Part shown: one piece after another, positions 19,169 through 26,559 of the stretch
Layout: each line of letters begins with the position of its first letter
Numbering within the stretch: position 1 is the first letter of the stretch
Assembly: GCF_900465345.1 (NCBI RefSeq)
Contig: NZ_UEGO01000036.1
Coordinates: forward strand, 1 to 64,000
Source of the DNA: Asaia bogorensis
Lineage (GTDB): Bacteria > Pseudomonadota > Alphaproteobacteria > Acetobacterales > Acetobacteraceae
DNA: 64,000 nucleotides
Direction of reading: 5' to 3'
The notes under the pieces: generated by a model
Seen by the model: only the letters and a program-made list of their open reading frames with translations
Databases searched by the model: none
Told to the model about the DNA's origin: nothing
Translations under genes and position numbers: made by a program

Positions 19169-22100
19169 TAGACGGTTTCCTTCTGGCGGGCAGAGCGGTT
19201 GTGCAGGATCGCGTAGACGCAGGGCACGAAGAGCAGGGTGGAGATGGTAGCCACGATCAGCCCGCCGATAACGGCGCGACCGAGCGGCGCGTTGGTGGAG
19301 TTCGATGTCGCCATCGGGATCATACCGACGATCATCGCGAGCGCGGTCATGAGAACCGGACGGATACGACCGTATCCGGCCTCGATGGCGGCGCGCAGCG
19401 CATCGCCATGAACCTCGAGGCGCTCACGGGCAAAGGACACGACGAGGATCGAGTTGGCGGTGGCCGTACCCATGCACATGATGGCGCCGGTGAGGGCCGG
19501 AACCGACAGGCGGGTGCCGGTCAGGAACAGGGCCCAGGCAATACCACCCAATGCGCCGGGAAGAGCCGTGATGATGATGAACGGGTCGAGCCAGGACTGG
19601 AAGTTTACGACGATCAGGAGATAGATCAGCACGACGGAGACGCAGAGGCCGAAGACGAGCTGGACATAGGCACCATGCATGGTGGTGGCCTGACCGTGGA
19701 CATCGACCGCTGTGGTGCGCGGCAGATTGGGCGCATCCTTGGCGATGGTGTCGTTCACGGCGTCGAGCACATTGCCCAGATCGGTGCCTTCGACGTTCAC
19801 GTAGATGTCGATTTCTGACATCGAGTTGTAGTGCGAGACCTCGCCCGGTGTGCCGGTGGGTACGACGTCGGCAATGGCGCCCAGAAGCTGCGTCTGGTCG
19901 TTGGGGTTGCCGTCACCCTTGTCGATGGGGACCGTGAGCAGGTCGTTCAGATGGGTGAGCTGGTCCTGCGACGTGTAGACGTTGAGCGGGAAGGTCACGT
20001 TATCGACCGGATCGAGCCAGAACTGGGGATCGACCACGCCGGAACCCGCGAGGGTGAGCAGTTCGTTTGTGGCGAGATCGTTCTCGCTCAGACCGGTGGC
20101 CTGGCTGAAGGTACGGTTGCCATTCACCATGAGGGTGGGGGTGGACATCGTCTGCTGGATCACGACATCGGCCGTGCCCGGGATCTGGCGGATCTTGCCG
20201 ATCAGGTGTTTGGCATAATTGTAGTTATCCGAGACGCTGGGGCCGGAGAGCTGGATGTCGATCGGTGCGGCCGAACCGAAATTCAGGATCTTGTCGGTCA
20301 GGTCGGCAGGCTGGAAGGTGAACACCGTGCCGGGGAAGCGTGCCGAGAGGTCCTTGCGGAGCAGGGCACGGTAGTCCCAGACGGGTGATTCCTCATCCTT
20401 AAGCGCAATGGTCAGATCGCAATCCTGCGTGCCGATGGTCGGCGTGGGGATGAAGGCCTGGTTGTGCGGACCTTCAGGCAGGCCGCAATTGGAGATGATA
20501 TTCCCGACCTTGCCCGGCAGGAGCTGGTTGATGCGGTTATCGACCAGGGCAGCAATGCGGCCTGCAACTTCGATACGGGTGCCGAGCGGGGCACGCATAT
20601 GCATCTGCAGCGAGCCCGATTTGACTTCGGGGAAGAAGTCGCGCCCCGCGACGCCATAGAGACCCAGCGAAGCGATGGAGATCAGCAGGAACACGCCGAC
20701 AAACATGCCGCGACGGGCCACGCAGCGTGTCAGCAGCGTGTTGTAGCCTTCGCGGAAATTGTTGAAGCGGTGCTCGAAGCCACGCTGGAAGCGGCCGAAG
20801 AAGCCCTTGGGCGCCGGGGCGTGGTCGTCATGGCCGTGGGCATGGTGGACCTGACCGGCGAGGAGGAACTTCGCCATGGTGGGCACAAGGGTACGCGAGA
20901 GGATGAAGGACGCGATCATGGCGAACATGATGGCGAGCGCCATGGGCATGAAGAGATAGCCAGCGACCCCGGAAAGCTCAAAGAGCGGCAGCCACACGAT
21001 ACAGATGCAGGTGGTCGAAACGAAGGTGGGGATGACGATCTGGTTGGCGGCGTCGATGATGGCGAGTTCGAGATCCTTGCCCATTTCGAGATGGGTATCG
21101 ATGTTCTCGATCATCACGGTGGCGTCGTCGACGAGGATACCGACGGCGAGGGCAAGACCGCCAAGGGTCATGATGTTGATGGACTGACCCGCCCAGCCGA
21201 GCCCGATGATCGAGCAGAGAATGGCAAGCGGGATGGAGGTGGCGATGATGACGGTGGAACGCCACGAACCGAGGAACAGCAGCACCACGATGCCGGTCAG
21301 GATGGAGGCCGTGATCATTTCACGCACCACGTCCTTGATCTGCTCCTTCACCATGACCGAGGCATCGGCCAAGATAGAGACCTGGACGTCCGGGGGCAGG
21401 ATGGCGCGCAGGCGTGGCAGAAGGGCCTTGGTGGCGGAGACCACGTCGAGCGTCGAGGCCGTACCACCCTTCTGGGTGATCATCTCGACCGCCTGACGAC
21501 CCTTGACGAGCACAAGGTTGGTCTGGGGATGACCGCCGCGATACACATCGGCCACGTCACGGATATAGATGACGGCGTTGCCAACGCGCTTGACCGGGAT
21601 GGCTGCGATATCTTCCATCGATTCCGGTGCTGCGTTCGTCTGGACCATCCAGTCCGTGGCGTCGATCTTCTGGTCACCGGCGGGGAGAACGATGTTCTGT
21701 GCCGTAAGAGCCGCCTGTACATCGGCCGCTGACAGATGATGGGCGCGAAGCTGCTCCTGATTCAGGGACACCATCACGAAGCTGTCCATGCCGCCATAGG
21801 GATGGGCGACGACGGCACCGGGAACGGTCGCAAGGAGCGGACGCACGCGGATGACGCCGAGCTTGAACAGATCGGATGGCGTCTGCTTTTCGGAGGTGAT
21901 CTGAAGCGCGATGACAGGAACCTGTGAGGGATCGAGCGCGACGATCATCGGGGCCGGTACCTTGGGCGGCAGGCCGAGGAGGATCGTTTGTGAAATGGCC
22001 GTCACTTCTGCTTCAGCTGTGCCGACAGGCGTGCCAGGCTGGAAGTAGATGTTGACGATCGAACGCCCGTAATAGGAGTTCGATTCCATATGCTCGATGT

Positions 22101-22332
22101 TCTGCACAGTCGTCGTGACTGCCAGCTCGAAATTATAGGTGATTCGTCCGGCGAATTCGTTCGGCAGCAGGCCGGGATAGGTCCAGATGACCGAAACGAC
22201 AGGCACCTTGATCTCGGGGAACACGTCGGTTGGCGTCTTGAAGATCGACATGATTCCGAACATCAGAATCAGGATCGAGAAGACGACAAAGGTCAGGGGC
22301 CGCCTTAAGGCAGTTACGACGATGGCGTTCAT
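19168..22332 (-). CDS. RND efflux permease
   Basis: 1054 residues with the twelve-TM RND layout: TM1 near the N-terminus, then the first periplasmic loop (FPEIKVPVVSVIWTYPGLLPNEF), TM2-6 around GGLALAVGILVDDATVMIENI, and a second half ending in a matching TM block. The paired aspartates in VDDA correspond to the proton-relay pair of AcrB. The protein is closer to the hydrophobic/amphiphilic-exporter group than to metal pumps, but the substrate is unknown. It is first in the operon. Upstream lie two copies of the palindrome also found at the XRE regulator, suggesting that XRE protein controls this pump. Confidence 0.93.
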   Translation of the reverse strand: MNAIVVTALRRPLTFVVFSILILMFGIMSIFKTPTDVFPEIKVPVVSVIWTYPGLLPNEFAGRITYNFELAVTTTVQNIEHMESNSYYGRSIVNIYFQPGTPVGTAEAEVTAISQTILLGLPPKVPAPMIVALDPSQVPVIALQITSEKQTPSDLFKLGVIRVRPLLATVPGAVVAHPYGGMDSFVMVSLNQEQLRAHHLSAADVQAALTAQNIVLPAGDQKIDATDWMVQTNAAPESMEDIAAIPVKRVGNAVIYIRDVADVYRGGHPQTNLVLVKGRQAVEMITQKGGTASTLDVVSATKALLPRLRAILPPDVQVSILADASVMVKEQIKDVVREMITASILTGIVVLLFLGSWRSTVIIATSIPLAILCSIIGLGWAGQSINIMTLGGLALAVGILVDDATVMIENIDTHLEMGKDLELAIIDAANQIVIPTFVSTTCICIVWLPLFELSGVAGYLFMPMALAIMFAMIASFILSRTLVPTMAKFLLAGQVHHAHGHDDHAPAPKGFFGRFQRGFEHRFNNFREGYNTLLTRCVARRGMFVGVFLLISIASLGLYGVAGRDFFPEVKSGSLQMHMRAPLGTRIEVAGRIAALVDNRINQLLPGKVGNIISNCGLPEGPHNQAFIPTPTIGTQDCDLTIALKDEESPVWDYRALLRKDLSARFPGTVFTFQPADLTDKILNFGSAAPIDIQLSGPSVSDNYNYAKHLIGKIRQIPGTADVVIQQTMSTPTLMVNGNRTFSQATGLSENDLATNELLTLAGSGVVDPQFWLDPVDNVTFPLNVYTSQDQLTHLNDLLTVPIDKGDGNPNDQTQLLGAIADVVPTGTPGEVSHYNSMSEIDIYVNVEGTDLGNVLDAVNDTIAKDAPNLPRTTAVDVHGQATTMHGAYVQLVFGLCVSVVLIYLLIVVNFQSWLDPFIIITALPGALGGIAWALFLTGTRLSVPALTGAIMCMGTATANSILVVSFARERLEVHGDALRAAIEAGYGRIRPVLMTALAMIVGMIPMATSNSTNAPLGRAVIGGLIVATISTLLFVPCVYAILHNRSARQKETV

Positions 22333-22550
22333 GAATTCATGCGCTCTCTTCTCGTACGAAGGGAAGATGCCTTACGGCAGTTTATACTGTTTCATTAATC
22401 TGAATTAATATTAAGAAAATGATAGCATGGCGTTGATGCTGTTCATTACTTATCCAGACTACTCAAATTCGGATCGTATAGGCGCTGACATAAAATGTCG
22501 CATAAATGTTGTTTTAGAGAATGGCAACGCATCGCAACTGCACCAGCTCT

Positions 22551-22565
22551 GTGGCAGATGGCCAT
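22551..22565. promoter_or_regulatory. Operator-like palindrome, imperfect copy
   Basis: GTGGCA-GAT-GGCCAT, 10 of 12 positions matching the ATGGCA-N3-TGCCAT consensus. Its centre is 32 bp (about three helical turns) from that of the perfect copy at 22583. Confidence 0.45.
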
Positions 22566-22582
22566 AATCTATTCTTGACTTT

Positions 22583-22597
22583 ATGGCACAATGCCAT
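22583..22597. promoter_or_regulatory. Operator-like palindrome, perfect copy
   Basis: ATGGCA-CAA-TGCCAT, a perfect 6+6 inverted repeat about 250 bp upstream of the RND permease start. The same arms recur at 23265-23279 on the far side of the XRE gene, so this is a candidate binding site for that regulator. Confidence 0.6.
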
Positions 22598-22801
22598 TAA
22601 TAAGACGTTAATCGTCCAGAAGTCAGTTCGGCTTCAAGGCGCAGCTGGTCGGTTGTTGCTGATCAAAACGCAAGGGCGCGAGGCGCAAGGAATGGTAGAG
22701 AATATGCTTGTTCTCGTTTTGTTCTTGCTGCGTCCCGCTTCAAGCGCTATGTCTGCGTACGAAGAAGGCTGTTTTCTGGATGTGCAATAAAAACAAGGAC
22801 G

Positions 22802-23194
22802 CTACGAATGGTCCTGATCTTGTCTCCTGGGCGGCTCTTGCATGTCGCAAGGCATGCTTTTGTCCGTGTGATACGCCATGTCCTGCTGCTGGAGCACCAA
22901 CTCTGGGTGCAGAGCCGCCAGACGAAGGGCCATCTCTTCATCGGTGCGACCGTTCAGAACCCCTTTCAGAAGAAAATCGGTCGAGACACGAAGGCGATTG
23001 GAGAGAGACATGATGAGGAACACGCTTGGTGCGCGATCGCCTTTCTCGATCTTGTTCAGGGTCGAGGCGTCCACGCCCAGTAGGCGCGCGCATTCGCTCT
23101 GATTGGGAAAGACGAGTTCTCTTGCCCAGGTGATACGACGCCCGATGGCGCGTTGAACGATCGCAAGCGAGTCAGGGCGTTTGTTTTTGGCCAT
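22802..23194 (-). CDS. XRE-family transcriptional regulator
   Basis: 130 residues from ATG 23194 (MAKNKRPDS). The frame stays open to a TTG at 23224, but that start would lie inside an operator-like palindrome, so the shorter start is preferred. The HTH_XRE domain spans about residues 13-75 (RRITWARELVFPNQSECARLLGVDASTLNKIEKGDRAPS, then LSNRLRVSTDFLLKG). The Gln/Asp/Pro-rich C-terminal tail has no recognisable oligomerisation or protease-sensitive LexA-like domain. It is divergent from the short phage-side genes at 23318 and points at the RND operon. It is likely the regulator of the phage-like cassette, of the pump, or of both. Confidence 0.85.
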   Translation of the reverse strand: MAKNKRPDSLAIVQRAIGRRITWARELVFPNQSECARLLGVDASTLNKIEKGDRAPSVFLIMSLSNRLRVSTDFLLKGVLNGRTDEEMALRLAALHPELVLQQQDMAYHTDKSMPCDMQEPPRRQDQDHS

Positions 23195-23209
23195 GAGACA
23201 TTCATAGCA

Positions 23210-23224
23210 ATGGCTCATTGCCAA
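23210..23224. promoter_or_regulatory. Operator-like palindrome next to XRE start
   Basis: ATGGCT-CAT-TGCCAA, matching the ATGGCA-N3-TGCCAT consensus at 10 of 12 positions. It lies 15 bp upstream of the preferred XRE start, where binding would block the regulator's own promoter or translation start region. Confidence 0.5.
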
Positions 23225-23264
23225 ATCCAGAGGGGAATTGAGCGCCGTCTCTACGGCTATACCT

Positions 23265-23279
23265 ATGGCATATTGCCAT
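23265..23279. promoter_or_regulatory. Operator-like palindrome between XRE and phage-side genes
   Basis: ATGGCA-TAT-TGCCAT, a perfect 6+6 inverted repeat with the same arms as the site at 22583. It lies in the divergent region between the XRE gene and the gene at 23318, the classic place for a phage repressor operator. Confidence 0.65.
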
Positions 23280-23317
23280 ATATCGGGGTGAATCGAGTGG
23301 GTATCAGGAAAAATTCC

Positions 23318-23656
23318 ATGGAGAGGCCCCGCCGGGCTGCAACAGGTGCCGAATTGGCCCGGATGCTATTGACCATGGACTGTGATGTGGAGGGGGGATG
23401 CAGGCCGACGCATAATCGGTACCACCCCGGGAACGGCAAGTCGTCAGATTGTTCTGCGGAAAAACAGAGCCTGAAACCGGTCAGGCATATGCCGGAGAAA
23501 ACGCGGAGCAGAACATTGGCTCTGGAGTGCGAGCGCGATGAGTCGGGAGCTCTTCCCGCGGGTCACAGGGTGAGTTGGGGGGCTTTGTGGCCGGAAGATG
23601 AAACGCCGGCCTATCACGAGGTTTGCGGGTATCGGGTGGCGCATCCGGGCAGTTGA
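23318..23656 (+). CDS. Hypothetical early protein of the phage cassette
   Basis: 112 residues from ATG 23318, which has a good AGGAAA ribosome site 6 nt upstream; the open frame continues upstream but across the operator. The sequence begins MERPRRAATGAELARML and ends WPEDETPAYHEVCGYRVAHPGS; no domain is recognised. It is the first rightward gene after the operators, the position of a Cro-like or early regulatory gene. Strongly charged with three Cys; weak codon character makes it less certain than the structural genes. Confidence 0.5.
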   Translation: MERPRRAATGAELARMLLTMDCDVEGGCRPTHNRYHPGNGKSSDCSAEKQSLKPVRHMPEKTRSRTLALECERDESGALPAGHRVSWGALWPEDETPAYHEVCGYRVAHPGS

Positions 23657-23715
23657 AGAAGGTGTGATTGAAGGTCGTTATTTTGGGGCGGCTGTGTGTG
23701 AGGGACGGGGGTGGA

Positions 23716-24225
23716 ATGATGAGACGCGAGCCAGATCAGGTGCGAGATGAGAATGTGCCCACAGCCGAAAGGATGCGCCGTCATCAGTTCAGAAAAGAAG
23801 GTGATGCGCTGCGGCTGTGGTCGACAGTTGCCTGGTTGTACAAGGCCGGTGATATCGGGGACGACGAGGTGGCGGCGGCGCAACGCTGGCGCGCGGAATA
23901 TGACTATGCCGAGAGGGGGGTGGTCGAATTGCAAGGGGCGCGAACAGTCGCGGAGAAAGGCGATATTCACACATGGATGCTCGGGCGTGGCAAATGTGCG
24001 GCGCGGATGAGGCAGATGCACACGCTCATGGGGGATGGTCTTCACAGCCGCATTGAGATGATGCTGGTCAGGGAGATGAGTTTTCCTGATATGGCCAGAC
24101 TGATCTTCCCGGAAGGTACGCGCGCCCAGGCAAGAACCAAGACCGCAGCACAATGTGCCCTCGCATTGGAATGGCTGAGTGAGTTTTATAATAATAAAAA
24201 TATTGCAAATATAAATAAATTATAG
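23716..24225 (+). CDS. Hypothetical early protein, helical, possible regulator
   Basis: 169 residues from ATG 23716 behind a GGGGGTGGA ribosome site (an in-frame ATG at 23719 is equally possible). Mostly helical, with a basic N-terminus (MMRREPDQVRDENVPTAERM), an AAQRWRAEYDYAERG segment and a C-terminal stretch MLVREMSFPDMARLIFPEG that could be a helix-turn-helix. The last residues (EFYNNKNIANINKL) lie in an abruptly A+T-rich tract that also carries the next promoter. No family was recognised. Position between repressor region and terminase suggests a transcriptional activator or small terminase-accessory role; this is inference from place only. Confidence 0.65.
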   Translation: MMRREPDQVRDENVPTAERMRRHQFRKEGDALRLWSTVAWLYKAGDIGDDEVAAAQRWRAEYDYAERGVVELQGARTVAEKGDIHTWMLGRGKCAARMRQMHTLMGDGLHSRIEMMLVREMSFPDMARLIFPEGTRAQARTKTAAQCALALEWLSEFYNNKNIANINKL

Positions 24226-24231
24226 TATAGA
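24203..24231 (+). promoter_or_regulatory. Candidate promoter for the packaging/structural genes
   Basis: TTGCAA, 17-bp spacer, TATAGA, inside an A+T-rich tract (about 24186-24260) that contrasts sharply with its surroundings. It ends 24 bp before the ATG at 24256. It matches sigma-70 spacing with 4 of 6 bases in each box. Confidence 0.5.
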
Positions 24232-24255
24232 TAAAGAACACTGAAATAACTTTAT

Positions 24256-24585
24256 ATGAAAAATCCCGATATAAATGTCGGGGATGTGGTTGTGTGCAGA
24301 AATCTCCTGTTTGTCGTCGTGCATGTCGGTTTGAAGGATGCGGTTCTGAGTCCGCTGGTTGCAGCCTCGGAATTGCGTCATCGCGCGGATCTGGCCCTGG
24401 GGTGGGGTGATATTGCCGATGCGAACCTGCCCTCGGGTGATATGAGGGTCAGGGCAGTACCCTGCCTTCGCAGGAAGGCCAGTCTCGTCCGGCTGGGTTG
24501 TGTAGGTCCCGCCTGCGTTGCTCTGATCAGAGCACGCCTGAGGCTTGAAATGGCAGAAAAAGACCGTGGATGTGTCGCGTTTTGA
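24256..24585 (+). CDS. Small protein with weak MazF/PemK-like pattern
   Basis: 109 residues starting MKNPDINVGDVVVC. The order of a VGDVVV strand near the N-terminus, a DIADANLPSG segment and a C-terminal ARLRLEM helix after ASLVRLGCVG is reminiscent of MazF/PemK-fold proteins. The conserved Arg-Pro near the first strands is not present and no partner antitoxin gene is next to it. It may therefore be a decayed or repurposed toxin fold, or unrelated. It lies directly behind the A+T-rich promoter. The ribosome site is poor. Confidence 0.5.
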   Translation: MKNPDINVGDVVVCRNLLFVVVHVGLKDAVLSPLVAASELRHRADLALGWGDIADANLPSGDMRVRAVPCLRRKASLVRLGCVGPACVALIRARLRLEMAEKDRGCVAF

Positions 24586-24799
24586 CGCCCGATCCATCGT
24601 CGTTATCTGCGGTCAAGTCACCAGAGATCCGGATGGCCTCACAGATGAAATGTCGGAGCGTGAGGCAGATCAGACGTCCGTAGATGGTTCATGGCAGGCC
24701 TGATCGTTTGATCCGGTATCGTCATGAGAAATGTTCGATCCTGGTACGGACAGGTTTTTTTCAATGCACCATTCCCCGAGTTCAGGCAACGGAGTTGAA
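24586..24799. other. Leader region upstream of the small terminase
   Basis: 214 bp without a gene. It holds an inverted repeat GCCTCAC-N17-GTGAGGC (24636-24666) and two ATCCGG repeats. In phages, packaging start sites or late-promoter elements often lie close to the small terminase gene, but nothing here proves either. Confidence 0.4.
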
Positions 24800-25237
24800 A
24801 TGGACAGCAGACGCGTCATCCGGGCGCGCCCCAGGGGCAAGGCCCTTCAGAGCGTCTTTCTCGATCACCTCAAGAAGAGCGCAAATGTTTCGGAGGCGGC
24901 ACGCGCCGCAGGTATTGATCGCAAAACGGCTTATAACTGGCGTCGTGGCGATGGATTGTTTTGTGAGAAATGGAAGCAGGCGCTGGAAGAGGCAACAGAT
25001 CTTCTGGAGGCCGAGGCGCGGCGGAGAGCCATACACGGATACGAGGAGCCGCTGCTTTATGGGGGGCGGCTTGTTTGTGATGCCGAGGGCAATCCGGTAA
25101 CGCGGACACGTTACAGCGACGGGTTGTTGCGTATGTTGCTGCGTGCGCATCGCCCGGCGAGTTTCAGGGATACAGGTAAAAATGACGATGAACCTGAGCC
25201 GGCACTGACCCTGGGCGAGGGTGATGACACACTCTAA
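24800..25237 (+). CDS. Phage terminase small subunit
   Basis: 145 residues from ATG 24800, which has a GGAG ribosome site 6 nt upstream; an upstream frame to 24731 lacks one. The N-terminus holds a clear helix-turn-helix (NVSEAARAAGIDRKTAYNWR, about residues 25-44) for DNA recognition, followed by a helical oligomerisation region (WKQALEEATDLLEAEARRRA). A short acidic tail (DDEPEPALTLGEGDD) may contact the large subunit. It selects DNA for packaging. It overlaps the large terminase gene, the usual arrangement. The retained HTH suggests some sequence preference in packaging. Confidence 0.85.
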   Translation: MDSRRVIRARPRGKALQSVFLDHLKKSANVSEAARAAGIDRKTAYNWRRGDGLFCEKWKQALEEATDLLEAEARRRAIHGYEEPLLYGGRLVCDAEGNPVTRTRYSDGLLRMLLRAHRPASFRDTGKNDDEPEPALTLGEGDDTL

Positions 25238-26549
25238 GCCGCGGTTTGCGCTGACACCTGTACAGGAGGAAGCCAATCGCCTGCTTGGAGGCAGGGCCCG
25301 CCATATATTTCTTCGTGGCGGATCGCGCTCGGGCAAGACATTTGTGTTGATCCGGGCGCTGGTTGTCAGGGCCTTGCGGGAGCCGCACTCGCGGCATGGC
25401 GTCTTCAGGCACCGCCAGAATGCACTGCGAGCCAGCATCATCCAGGATACGTTTCCGAAAGTGATGCAATGCTGCTTTCCGCGACATCGGTACAAATGGG
25501 ACGGGCAGAGCAACAGGATCCTGTTTCCCAACGGATCGTCGATCCTCTTTGGGGGGCTGGATGATTCAGCGCGTACAGAAAAAATTCTCGGGCTGGAATT
25601 TGCGACGATCTATCTGAATGAAGCGAGCCAGATAAGCTATGGCGCGCGGAACATGTTGCTGACGCGTCTGGCACAGCGTTGTGGGTTGATGCCGCGGGAA
25701 TATATCGACGCCAATCCGCCGGCGACCGATCACTGGTTATACGCCGTGTTTGAAAGTGGCATTGAGCCTCGGTCGGGAATACGTCATGCGGACCCCTCGC
25801 TCTATGCGTCGATGGTCATGAACCCTGAGCAGAACCGCGCCAATCTCAGCGAGGCCTATCTGGGCCAGCTGGATGCACTGCCCGAACGCGATCGGAGGCG
25901 TTTTCTGCTGGGAGAGTATCAGACCGTTATCGAGGGTGCGCTTTGGCGGGTCGATATGTTTCAGCGCGCTGAACCGGTTTCTGATCAGCATCGCGACATT
26001 CTGCTTGGGCAGATGAAGCGTGTCGTCGTGGCGATCGATCCCTCAGGGGCCTCCGGGCCTTCGGATCTGGGTGCAGACGAAATCGGGATTGTCGTGGCCG
26101 CCATCGACCACAATGGAATCGGGCATGTGCTGGAAGATTGCTCCACACGTGACACGCCAATGGGGTGGGCCCGTCGGGCCATACAGGCGGCAGCGCTTTG
26201 GCAGGCAGACAGGATTGTGGCGGAACGCAATTTTGGTGGAGCTCTGGTGGAAGCGACGCTCAGAAGCGTCGATCCCAGGGCTGCGCTCAGAATGGTGACG
26301 GCGTCGCGTGGCAAGGCGGCGCGCGCCGAGCCTGTTGCGGCGCTCTATGAGCAGGGACGTGTGATCCATCATGGGCGCTTTGCGGCCCTTGAATCGCAGC
26401 TTTGTCTCTTCTCGAACCGAGGTTTTGGCGGGGCAGCCTCGCCAGATCGCGCGGATGCGCTGATCTGGGCGCTGAGCGATCTGATGATCGAGCCTCAGGC
26501 AGTGCCGGGCCGTTGGCAGGACCGGGGGTGGTTCAGTCTTTCACGATAA
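25224..26549 (+). CDS. Phage terminase large subunit
   Basis: 441 residues from ATG 25224 (a GTG at 25221 is the alternative). The N-terminal packaging ATPase has Walker A GGSRSGKT (about 32-39) and a Walker B-like IYLNEASQI, where the usual Asp is Asn, as in some other phage families. The C-terminal RNase-H-like nuclease has its acidic residues in VVAIDPSG, IVAERNFGG and SPDRADALIWAL. Both active sites therefore look intact and the enzyme should still pump and cut DNA. It overlaps the small subunit gene by 14 bp and sits 10 bp before the portal gene. Confidence 0.93.
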   Translation: MTHSKPRFALTPVQEEANRLLGGRARHIFLRGGSRSGKTFVLIRALVVRALREPHSRHGVFRHRQNALRASIIQDTFPKVMQCCFPRHRYKWDGQSNRILFPNGSSILFGGLDDSARTEKILGLEFATIYLNEASQISYGARNMLLTRLAQRCGLMPREYIDANPPATDHWLYAVFESGIEPRSGIRHADPSLYASMVMNPEQNRANLSEAYLGQLDALPERDRRRFLLGEYQTVIEGALWRVDMFQRAEPVSDQHRDILLGQMKRVVVAIDPSGASGPSDLGADEIGIVVAAIDHNGIGHVLEDCSTRDTPMGWARRAIQAAALWQADRIVAERNFGGALVEATLRSVDPRAALRMVTASRGKAARAEPVAALYEQGRVIHHGRFAALESQLCLFSNRGFGGAASPDRADALIWALSDLMIEPQAVPGRWQDRGWFSLSR

Positions 26550-26559
26550 GGGAGGTTAC

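Larger units (their letters stand above)
22333..22801. other. Long upstream region of the RND operon
   Basis: 469 bp with no credible gene. It is A+T-rich near 22380-22440 and contains two operator-like palindromes (22551-22565 and 22583-22597) and another inverted repeat GACAT-AAA-ATGTC at 22487-22499. On the minus strand a weak promoter can be read over the second palindrome (TTGTGC, 16 bp, GATTAT). Confidence 0.5.

Noticed and set aside
20464-21732. 422-codon plus-strand frame inside the RND permease
   Set aside because: Asp/Gly/Arg/His-rich translation typical of antisense of a membrane protein; permease motifs on the other strand are clear.
22487-22499. GACAT-AAA-ATGTC palindrome upstream of the RND operon
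   Set aside because: Different arms from the XRE-type palindrome and only one copy, so not called an operator.
22521-22790. 89-codon plus-strand frame upstream of the XRE gene
   Set aside because: Runs through operator-like palindromes and the RND promoter region; no ribosome site.
23153-23317. Upstream extension of the 112-residue early gene
   Set aside because: Would cross both operators and the divergent XRE start; ATG 23318 has the ribosome site.
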